Below, in pieces: positions 54,683-63,475 of a stretch of DNA of 64,000 nucleotides. Position numbers and translations under genes: made by a program. A model generated the notes under the pieces. It was not told the DNA's origin, searched no databases, and saw only the letters and a list, made by a program, of their open reading frames with translations. The DNA comes from Vandiemenella viatica (lineage: Eukaryota; Arthropoda; Insecta; Orthoptera; Morabidae). The stretch covers positions 275,901,930-275,965,929 of the forward strand of contig JARYHS010008074.1 in assembly GCA_031002005.1 (NCBI GenBank), given 5' to 3'. Positions within the stretch are counted from its first letter, which is position 1; every line of letters begins with the position of its first letter.

Positions 54683-55085
54683 GGTAGTAGGAATTTATTA
54701 TGGAGAAGCTTAAGAGGAGGAACGAATAAGTCATTTTTAATGATATCTTTCGTTATATGAATACATTACTCTAGTTAGATTATCAGAGTATTTGGTTAGG
54801 ATTTTACATAAATAAATGCATTTTACTTTAGATGACGGAGACTATAATTTCGAAAACGGATAACTGTTATTTATTTCACTAATACATTTTGCATTACATG
54901 TCTCCGAGTTTTTTTAATAAACTTCATTGTTTCTTACCATCAGGCTAAAAAATTCTTAGGTTATGGTTTAACCGAGTCTTTATAACTGATTCAGATAAAA
55001 TAGGATAAATATTGAATCCCCTTCTCCTTTCATGAATTTCTGCACCTAGTTGTAAATAAATGAAAAGCAAGATGCTGGAACGAAT
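54683..55085. repeat. Repeat unit 2, related to 48118-48690
   Basis: Begins GGTAGTAGGAATTTATTATG and keeps, in order, AAAACGGATAACTGTTATTT, ATAAACTTCATTGTTTCTTA and CCCCTTCTCCTTTCATGAAT of the unit at 48118. The similarity fades after about 55085. Its first 15 bp form the right copy of the PLE target duplication. Confidence 0.65.
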
Positions 55086-55089
55086 GTAA

Positions 55090-55805
55090 TATGGTGGCTG
55101 TTGATTGGCAAGTGAAGGCTGGCACATGACCATTCTCTAGCCAATAGCTATAGTAGCTATAGATGACATACACAGACTCCAGACTTAGCGTTTTATATAA
55201 GGGGATCATGCAGAAATATTTTTAAATGAATTTACAGTCATTTAAACATAAAACTTGAAAATTTAAATAATTCTGTATTGCCACCAAACCGGACTTAAAA
55301 CACAGGCTTATGGTACATTAATAGTTACAGTTTTTAATTAACAGTTCATAAATTATATTGCTTTTAATCATATTATACTCCACCTAAATTATTTCCATAT
55401 ACCAAACCAATAGTCATTCATACAAAAAATATACAATTAATGTTCTCTCTATTCAACACCAGTTTACTTAATTCATACAACTGAAATTTATAAGGAGCTG
55501 GGTCTGAGGGTCTTAACATCTGCCATGGATGACTAGTCCATGATATTTTCATCAGACAGCTGTCATTGAAATTTAAGTTAATACCTTCAGAGAACTATCA
55601 CATGCTAAAATATTTGTTCTAAATTATCAGTTAAGTGGAAGGTAAATTTGGTATTTGAGACGCTTACATCTGTTGTCATTGTGTTAATCAGCATTCCAGA
55701 GAGGTAACTAACTACAATATCAATGTTAATTAGTGGTGATAGTGAAATGCCACAGATTATTTCACAGACACTTAGACTACTAAAAAGTAAATTTATCAAA
55801 CTTAC
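55090..55805. other. Intron just downstream of the first visible PELP1 exon
   Basis: AT-rich, no element recognised. The intron's donor is at 55805. Confidence 0.45.
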
Positions 55806-55988
55806 CACATTATCAAGGCTTGCAACAGCTTTAGCAAAGCGATGTGGATTTGAGGCACTAAGGACCACACAACCAGTTTATCAACTGTTTTGTTTTTTAA
55901 TAATTTATTGTTATTTACTGCAAGACCACGAATAAGAATGTTGACAATAAAGGATGGCACAACTGTTTTGGTAACAGGAAAATCTGAT
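55806..55988 (-). CDS. PELP1: PELP1-like protein, exon (first visible)
   Basis: A 183-nt exon with acceptor TTTGTTTCAG and donor GTAAGT. It starts one base before a codon boundary and ends two bases into a cysteine codon. It encodes SDFPVTKTVVPSFIVNILIR, GLAVNNNKLLKNKTVDKLVV and WSLVPQIHIALLKLLQALIM. It aligns with the vertebrate PELP1 region 'LDFICRTLSVSSKNIS...LLLPSIHLEALDLLSALIL', part of the Rix1-type helical repeat region. It joins 26776-26889 to give ALIMCCGTNLLEYG. Its upstream partner, which must end in phase 2, was not recognised between 55989 and 64000. Confidence 0.86.
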
Positions 55989-56630
55989 CTGAAACAAAGA
56001 ATTGAAACCAATGAGAAATGTCCATTATTGAAGAATAGTAATTGAAATAATTATAATTTTAATTGGAATGATAGATGAACATTATAAATTTTTAAAACCC
56101 TCTGGGTGGATTAATATATTTGGACCTTAATAGAGTATAGATGCTGTGCAATCAATAAATAGATCCACCAGGGTAAGACATGTCAACTCCAATAAGCTAA
56201 ACAGACTACTTTACACAAAAGATAAATTCAAAAAAAAAGGGAATGTAGAAAAATTGTTATTTCTGTATCATTTACATGAAATAATGGGAACAGATATAAA
56301 AACTAGTCAGTAAAGAAATTGTTAACAATTACCTTTTCATAATTATTTAAAATTTCAGACTATTAACCTGTGATTATGGATCTAGTAACATATACAACTT
56401 GACTTGAAGAAAATTAACATTTTAAGCATTACATATAATCCACATTTATTTCTTAAATTTTATTGTGTTTAGTATTGAATGCAATTGATTTCAATTATGA
56501 TTTCATGCGAATTCTCAACTAGAGTATAATGTTTTCCATTGCACAAGGATTTACATTAAAAAATTCCACTGTTCTGTACATATCTGTTTCTGTTAATCTG
56601 ATCAACATCTGAGGTAAGCAATAGTTCCTT
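55989..56630. other. Intron sequence, nothing recognised
   Basis: AT-rich; no exon-like or transposon-like coding found on either strand. Confidence 0.4.
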
Positions 56631-56633
56631 TCC

Positions 56634-57750
56634 TTAACTGCAGTGATGGAGATTGTTAGATAATTGGTTGTATGAAATTATTACTCTAATAATCACTTTC
56701 CACTTGTTTATTTTTCTTTCAAGGCATTGACTCCATCTAAAGATATTAAGTACAAACATAAAAAATGTTCCAGCGATTAAGAACACATGCTTCCCAGAAT
56801 TACTGACTGACAATTCTGCTTGCCATCTCTCTGCAGACTTAAACAATTGTAGAAACATCTAGAATTATTCAAAAAGTTCCGACTGATATTTCTCGAATTC
56901 TAACAATTAAATCCATACAAAAAAAAATCAAAAAAAAAATCGCAATCTTCATGAAACACAGGAATGAAAATTAAAGCTATTTTCAAGTATTTATGCACAA
57001 AATTATCTACGTAAACCAGTCCAAAGTATCACAAATAATCCTCAAACATCGCAGCTCACAACAATACCTAAAATTACAAACTTTTAATCAATATTTCATG
57101 CATAATACTGTTCCTGAACATATTAAATAGTATTTACATAGTTTCTCTCCATAAAACAATGTTAATTTATGCAAGATCACAAGTAATTAAGAAAAATATA
57201 CAAAAAATAATAATTAATCAACTCCCAGCTTGCTATTCACAAATCTTAAAATATCATTTCATAAAATTGGTTGGGTCTAAGGGCTGTTATAACCCCTCCC
57301 AGGATTCATTTGATTTTACATAGTTATTGACTGAATCCTTCATGAAGTTAGACAGGTTGTATGAACACAAATCACAATTAATCAATTATAATACTTATTA
57401 CAATTACACAATCTAAGTACACAATCCTTCATTCCATTTATCTATACAGATATCACAACTTGTATACCAGTCACAACATTTTCTTACAATTTCACTTTAT
57501 TAATTTCTAATTTGCTAAAAAATCACTTAATTACATCCTTATCTACAAAGTCATTCATTTACTATGAGCCATACAGTGTCTATCAGCTTGTTAATGACAA
57601 CAGTATTTACATTCGACAGATCAACGGGTGATGCCGCAAGGCAGCTAACCTTCATATCATGAAAATCCCAAAAGTCACTAGACAAAATTGTTTTGTTTGT
57701 TTCAGACATCTGAATCACTGACTTTAAAAATTCTATATCAATATCCATAA
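56634..57750 (-). other. Possible 3' part of an LTR retroelement
   Basis: It lies directly downstream (minus strand) of the integrase remnant at 57840. The frame 56634-56858 has a hydrophobic segment (HVFLIAGTFFMFVLNIF) followed by basic residues, which could be a membrane anchor of an envelope-type ORF, but the rest of such a protein is not recognised. The frame 57551-57748 has no assignment. No long terminal repeats were found. I rate this as a guess from position. Confidence 0.25.
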
Positions 57751-57839
57751 ACTCTTACCTGGAGTACACAAGCTAGTTATCTAGGTACATTTTATAGACA
57801 ATCTTATTTACATCAAGTGATTCTCTTTTAACAGATCTC

Positions 57840-58085
57840 TCATTCACAATACGGTTTGAGAGCTTCAACATTATATACACCTTTACCCTTCTCTGGGTCT
57901 ATTAGCTCATAAGAGTTACTTCATGGTATGGACACTATCTGGAAAGGGCCTTGAAACAAATGATTGGACTTACAAATGTCTTGGTGCAGAGCTGATGATT
58001 TACTATGGATTTCAACTAACACTAAATCACCAAATTTTTACTCTGCGCACCTCTGACCCTCATCATTTTTCCCTTTTTGTCCTTA
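57840..58085 (-). pseudogene. Ty3/gypsy-type integrase, C-terminal fragment
   Basis: The minus strand reads FGDLVLVEIHSKSSALHQDI, then FQGPFQIVSIP, a stop, SNSYELIDPEKGKGVYNVEA and LKPY. The GDLVLV strand and the GPFxI motif followed by a NVxxLKPY end are those of the C-terminal (GPY/F-type) domain of gypsy-like integrases, which binds DNA during integration. Upstream catalytic domains are not present. There is one stop and probably one small deletion. It is an old endogenous copy with nothing intact. Confidence 0.65.
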
Positions 58086-58289
58086 TTGCCTTCTCTTTTT
58101 TTTAACTAAAGCTACCTTTTATTCATAACTAAAACTCTTTCTATTTGGAATTCTTGTATTAACCGGTCAGCTGGTTTACAACAAATAAGGAATCTGTCCA
58201 ATGTTGGATATTTTCCAGTTATACTGCAATTACATACTGGGCTTCATAGATCCTTAAAAAGTATGCATAGGTCATACAATATTTTTTTT

Positions 58290-58527
58290 TTCTCCCTTCT
58301 TATAGCATCAGACCTCTTCGACATCATGGTCATTAGAGGCAGGAAAGGAATGGGTCAAGGAACAGGAAGGAATTTGGAGATGGACTTTTAAAGGAACCAT
58401 CCTTGCATTCAGGTGGAGTGATTTAGGAAAACCAGGAAAAACCCAAATCTGGATGGTCAGATGGGAATTTGAAATCACGCATTCTTGAATACAAGGGTAT
58501 TACTGCTCACCTACCATGCTCAGCAGA
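58290..58527 (-). mobile_element. tRNA-derived SINE, diverged
   Basis: Same family and orientation as the others: T run at the left (A tail), GACATCATGGTCATTAGAGG, TTCAGGTGGAGTGATTTAGG, a weakened B box and a head complement ending CACCTACCATGCTCAGC. Confidence 0.75.
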
Positions 58528-58782
58528 AACCTTACAACCATAATGTTAATGTTACGAAAAATATGTACATTTAAATAGAAAATATGTTGATAAGTGAACT
58601 TAATTTCAACTTTCTGCAATAATTAATGTTAAAATCCAGGGGGAATGGGGGGGGGGGGGGGGGAAGAAAGAGTTAAGTTGCTAAAGAAGGTGAATTCACC
58701 TTAATCATAACTAATATGGAGGAATAGTAAAGAGAAACTGAACGCATGACAATACTGCATCCTGATAAAGCATAGGTAGTGG

Positions 58783-58930
58783 GCTTCATAGATCCTTAAA
58801 AAGTATGCATAGGCCATACAATTTTCCCCCCTTCTTATAGCATTAGACCGCATCAACATCATGATCATTACAGGCAGGAAAGGAATGGTTTGAGGAATGG
58901 GAAGGAATTCAGCCATGGACTTTCAAAAAA
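58783..58930 (-). repeat. Duplicate of the SINE tail plus its flank
   Basis: GGGCTTCATAGATCCTTAAA, AAGTATGCATAGG and the first ~100 bp of the SINE reappear here, 543 bp to the right of the copy at 58240-58390. Because unique flanking sequence is included, this is a local segmental duplication, not a second SINE insertion. The duplicate stops near 58930. A G run (58646-58662) lies between the two. Confidence 0.7.
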
Positions 58931-58967
58931 CAAACTTACCTACAAGGTATTTGGGATTCATAAGATA

Positions 58968-59340
58968 CTAGCTCATACCCGTGACTTCGTATGCGTGGAT
59001 TAAGAATTTTTTTACCAGAATTGAATATAGAAAGTTGTTGGTAACGAAGGATTGGTCCCAAACAACACCGAATTGGCATAATATGACAGGAAAGCTCACT
59101 ATATCATTCTACCGTCGAACCTGTCTCTTGAAGAGAATCAATTTCCAACATATTTCTGTCACCATTCGATAAGGTCTCAAAATTTCGTGACTACAACTGT
59201 TAATCATACTGGAAAAAAATGTCCTGTGCCCTTCATACAGATTTTCTTGTCAAATTCCATCAGTATTGATATAGCCATTTAGTCATCAAAACGTAACAAA
59301 AAGACAGAGACTTACTTCCGTATTTATATTATTACTGCGG

Positions 59341-59389
<49 letters not shown>

Positions 59390-59876
59390 ACTGCGAACAA
59401 CCCCTGAGGGATCATTATAACGTAAAAAAGTGTACACCTACAACATTGCAAGACTACCTATGATTTGCCTCGCATTGCACCCCTAACTTTGTAATATCTA
59501 CAGTTTAACATTCAATCCGAATAACCGACGGCCCAGGCATGATTCTTACGATCAAAAAATTTTTTAAAAAATCTTAGCCTCCACGGAGATCTGAAGCGGA
59601 GACCACAATCCAAACATTAGTAAGCCAGCGCTTTAGCCACTGAGTTACATGACCGCTACAAGGAAAAACAGTAGAGAGAGCTCCATATCAAACGCGTCTG
59701 TCTATCGCCGTTCAGTAGTATTTCAAAATTATGAGACAACATGTATTAATTATACAGATAATTTTTCAACCAAAAGTAGACAGAATTTTTCTCCTTGTTT
59801 CAAAGAATAAGTGTGCAAAGTTACATCGAGATCGGATGAAAACTGTGGATTTGTATGAAGAACAAACAAACATATA
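58968..59876. mobile_element. Two-part dispersed repeat, copy 2 (without PLE insertion)
   Basis: It starts CTAGCTCATACCCGTGACTT and follows 7323-8550 in order, with a (CA)n run at 59343-59390 where copy 1 has CACTCACACACTG. At the position of the copy-1 insertion (about 59326-59340) the sequence TTTATATTATTACTGCGG is continuous. The minus strand at about 59590-59665 has a tRNA-like head (CAGTGGCTAAAGCGCTGGC). It ends in AACAAACAAAC, immediately next to the PLE at 59880. Confidence 0.65.
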
Positions 59877-60414
59877 TATAGGAATCAAATTGGATAGGGA
59901 AATGAGCCACCACTTACCTTTAGATGATGAATGTGGGGCGCGAACACACAGAAAAGACACAAACACAAATAATAAAGAAATTTTTGGGAAAAAAACCCTT
60001 CGTCAACAAGAGAACATTAAGGGAGGTGGGTGCAGCCGGAGATTGCCTCACAGAAAGACCGCCGGTCGAGAAAATGGTGGGGGTAAATTCAAACATCGAA
60101 AAAGTAGAGGGGCAGTGAATCAGAGCTCATACCCGAGCAAAAATAAATATCCAAACTAATTTCTGGTTGGTGGGAAGATCAAAATATATTTAGAACTAAA
60201 TATATATTGAAAAAAAATATTATACAAAAAATAATAATAATAATAATATTTATGAAGTAAACATCACCTCAGGTTAGTGGTGGTTCAATATTGGTAATGG
60301 AAAGGAGAGGAATAAAAAAGGTTAAACATATGTACTGCTAATAATAATGACCGGGTATTATCTTAAGTTGAGACCAGGTGGTTACCTTGTGCCAAGTTTA
60401 TACTGGTAGGCATG

Positions 60415-60790
60415 TTACCACCTTCTGAGTTCAGATAAACTGATGCTATTAGGGAGAACTCTGATAGCACGGACTGTTGTACAAGAGTTGAAATTATTCA
60501 AGTCGTGGGTTATGGCATGGGCAGCAACTGGGTGCTTTGGGTTCTGTGTGAACACCGTCTGACGGTGGCCATTCATTCTTATGGAGAGTGCATTAGTGGT
60601 CAAACCTATATATGAAGCCAGGCAGTGGTTGCATGTTAACTGGTATATTACATGCGTGGTTTCACATGTGACGTGTCCTATGATAGGGAAGCTTTCCTCT
60701 GTGACCGGGTTGATGAAAGTGGTGGAAGCATGGTGTATGTCACACATCTTGCAGCGTGGTCTATTACATGGGAAAGAGCCTTGGGGTTGA
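60415..60790 (-). pseudogene. Penelope-like GIY-YIG endonuclease, second family
   Basis: The frame 60415-60747 has MCDIHHASTTFINPVTEESF, PIIGHVTCETTHVIYQLTCN, HCLASYIGLTTNALSIRMNG and a C-terminal LPNSISLSELRRW. YIGLT and MNGHR match the family. Upstream (60760-60930) the connector SLPNSQPQGSFPCNRPRCK is in frame continuity only in part. Expected role in an intact copy: nick the chromosomal target to prime reverse transcription. Confidence 0.8.
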
Positions 60791-60932
60791 CTGTTAGGAA
60801 GAGGAAGACTGTGTTTGTGGACTAGAAGTTCGCTGAGGTTAGGAGGTCTTCTGAAACAAGTTTAGGAGGGGCAGGGAGGATTTTAGGAAGAATGGATTTC
60901 ATTTCAGGGCATGTTTGTAAGAAATCGTAGCC

Positions 60933-61580
60933 CTACCAGAGGATTCTGTTGATGGATTCAAGGCCTGGGTAGTACTGTGTGACCAAGACTGGATTGTGGT
61001 TGGTTTTTGCGGATCTGGGATGACTGATTGGCTGATTCAGTTGTGATGTAGCACGTGAAAGCTGTTTGTTAACCAAAGCTGGAGGGTAGTTGCGAGATAT
61101 TAATGCTTCTGAAATACTGTTTGAATAATCCATGAGAGACTGTTGGTTAGAGCATATGCGACTACCTCGAATGCCAAGACTGTAGGGGAGTGAACGTTTG
61201 GTATGGTATGGGTGGCAACTGTCGAAATGGAGATACTGTTGAAGATTGGTTGGTTTGATGTGAACTGAAGAGTTGAGATAGCCATTGGATAGGGACAAAT
61301 CCACATCCAAGAATGTGGCGTGGGTGTGGGAGTAGGACCAAGTGAATTTCAGTATGCTAAAGTTATTGAGATGGTTCAGGAAATTTAGCAGTCTGCTAAT
61401 CGTACAAGACTCAAAACTACCCCATCCCAGGGCTAACACCCAGAGAGTGGCTAAAAGGAGGTCCCAAGTTAGCCTCAACGTGTAGTGATTTTTCAGATAT
61501 GAGTGAATGAAGTTGTATAAGAGCACTTCAGTGAGGTAAGGGCATAATGAAATACTTTCCCACGATTGTGCGCACCTCAA
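60933..61580 (-). pseudogene. Penelope-like reverse transcriptase, second family, C-terminal half
   Basis: It keeps FLNHLNNFSILKFTWSYSHT, ATFLDVDLSLSNGYLNSSVH, IKPTNLQQYLHFDSCHPYHT and LGIRGSRICSNQQSLMDYSN, then the connector to RILW. The catalytic YxDD and the QIxGTAMG block, expected just upstream, are replaced by unrelated text (RCAQSWESISLCPY), so a deletion or truncation removed them. Confidence 0.78.
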
Positions 61581-61600
61581 CTAAGTTGGAATATGTGCTG

Positions 61601-61990
61601 ACTTAGCAAATAATCAGCATCTTGGTGATGAAGTTCCAAATTCCATAAATTGTGAGTGGTGTTTCATTATCATGTCAAAACAGTTTATAAATTTTGGGAA
61701 ATTTCAGCTACACTTATCTATATATGAGAGTAAAAGCTGTACTTTAATATACATGCTCGAGAGTAACTTGCATCTTTCATTGTGCTTGAAGGTGATAAAA
61801 CATTCATGTTCATGAATGCACTGATTCATGGTACTAGACAGTTAAAAATGCTGTGAAATTTAATATCTGGAGGAAACTTTTTTTAGTATTGTATCGTACT
61901 GTTGCCCCTTCAATGATAAACTTAGTAGGGGAAGTAATTTATGGAAGCTGGTGACCAAATTAAGGTAAGAACATTGCAGATAGAATATTT
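61601..61990. other. AT-rich sequence, nothing recognised
   Basis: No coding or repeat identified. Confidence 0.4.
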
Positions 61991-62924
61991 AAGGAGGTGG
62001 CGAACAAAACATAATAACTACACTTCTGGTCGAAACACTTTTTTTTTTTTAATCCAGTAGTTTTTAGTACACTGAATCTGAATCTAAACTCATTTTCAAA
62101 CAAAATGGCATAAAACTGTACTAAAAGTGAGCCCAAAGATTGTGATTTCGATCAAAACGGCATAACTACACTAAAATTTCAACAACTTTGAAGACACGAG
62201 ACCGATTTCATTCAAAACGGAATAATTTTCATACAAATTCTTCCGATGCCAATCAAAACAAAATAAATGATATGCATTACTTTTTTGTTACATTTTCCAT
62301 GCCATTTTTAATGAAACAACACTAGGCTTTACGTTTAGTTGAAGAAAACTTAATAATATTAGTATAGTCTCTGGTATTGTTAGAAAAGCATTTCGGAAGT
62401 AACTGGGAAAAATGTGAAGAACTTAGTTGGTACAAGGTTGTGATTGTAATGAAATTGAGTTCAATCTATAATGACAGCATTGATGATTTTGTTTATTTAA
62501 CAAAAAAGTAACTTTTTTTTTCAGACGAGTCTTAATTTTTAATGATTAATAAGTTGAAATGTTATTAGACTAGAATCAATAAAAGTTTTCTAAACTAATT
62601 GTGCTTCAATTAACCTAACCTAAATCACAAAAAAACTTAGCGTTAGCAATCAAAATGGCTCAATTTCATCCTGGTGGCAATCAAAATGTAATAATTGCAT
62701 CAGTGGCAAACAAAACGGCCTAACTGAATTTTCAAATTTGAATATTTTCTGTTTTATTAAAGAAAGGTATTTTGATTTAACATAATGTCAAATAAAGTTC
62801 AAAACACAATATGAGTAAATAAAAAATCACCCCAAAATCCCCCTGCAAGTATGTCATTTTAGTTTTTTGCTCTTCCTGTAAAATTTGAATTTGTGTAATT
62901 ATTACATTTTGTTCCCCACCTCCT
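61991..62924. mobile_element. Unclassified element with inverted termini and internal motif repeats
   Basis: The left end AAGGAGGTGGCGAACAAAAC followed by ATAATAACTACAC (61991-62023) is the inverse of the right end GTGTAATTATTACATTTTGT then TCCCCACCTCCT (62893-62924), with few mismatches over 32 bp. Inside, a motif close to GGCAATCAAAACGGCATAA occurs at about 62101, 62149, 62212, 62248, 62646, 62676 and 62703, in the same sense as the left end. No coding frame is present. A non-autonomous DNA transposon with subterminal transposase-binding repeats is a plausible reading; I cannot name the superfamily. Confidence 0.5.
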
Positions 62925-63276
62925 CATTTATAAACACCATGAGTATCAAGAAATGAGATATATTAGCCAGTTATAGTTAAAGACAATAGCTGTCCAACCC
63001 CCAAACAGCAGCTCATCGTTATGATTGCTAAAAAGGGTAACACTTAAACTTAGACTTTTCTGCATTCAGCTTAAAATTGTCATCATTTCATCCATGGAAT
63101 TTCACAATATAAGAAGGATTTTGGGGAAGCATGTAACAGAGCAGTTATCCTGCATGCAGAAAAGCAATACAGGTATTGCTTACTACAGAAAACAGTTTCA
63201 GAAACATAAAAGGTTGTAAATAAGCAAAGGGCCAATGAAATAACTTAAGTACAGAACGAGAATGATATAATAATTA
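62925..63276. other. Intron or intergenic sequence, nothing recognised
   Basis: A 64-codon plus-strand frame at 63025 has no recognisable domain. Confidence 0.4.
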
Positions 63277-63431
63277 CGAGGGCCATACTGAAAGTTATGA
63301 GCAACTCATTGTAAGTCATGACAATTTCAACAACGTAACTAAATGAAAGCAGCATTGTAAACCACTGTCAGTACACAATGTGTTCTCAGATCGTGACGAC
63401 ATATGCTGCTGTTACGTGACCATAGACAATA

Positions 63432-63475
<44 letters not shown>

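Larger units (their letters stand above)
12133..55988 (-). other. PELP1: PELP1-like gene, visible span (introns and exons)
   Basis: Five exons totalling 856 nt span 43.9 kb. Introns: 55805-26890 (28.9 kb), 26775-22373 (4.4 kb), 22224-20077 (2.1 kb) and 19866-12334 (7.5 kb). All have GT-AG ends, and phases match at each junction (2/2, 2/2, 0/0, 0/0). The joined 285-codon frame has no stop. Inferred role: scaffold of the PELP1-TEX10-WDR18 complex in pre-60S maturation in the nucleolus. The elements in the introns are non-coding passengers as far as can be seen. Confidence 0.85.
59880..61600 (-). mobile_element. Penelope-like element, second family
   Basis: On the minus strand: an RT C-terminal half (60933-61580), a GIY-YIG endonuclease (60415-60747) and a 3' noncoding region with a hairpin (minus strand TTGACGAAGGGTTTTTTCCC, about 59981-60003) next to an A/C-rich stretch. 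The protein is clearly related to that at 49385-53168 but distinct throughout. It is 5'-truncated near 61600. It abuts the dispersed repeat copy 2 at an AACAAAC run, which may be the target. Confidence 0.78.

Noticed and set aside
63025..63219. Upstream PELP1 exon candidate on the opposite strand (TGCATGCAG acceptor near 63155)
   Set aside because: The following translation (ITALLHASPKS) does not match the expected PELP1 block and the phase cannot be reconciled with 55988.
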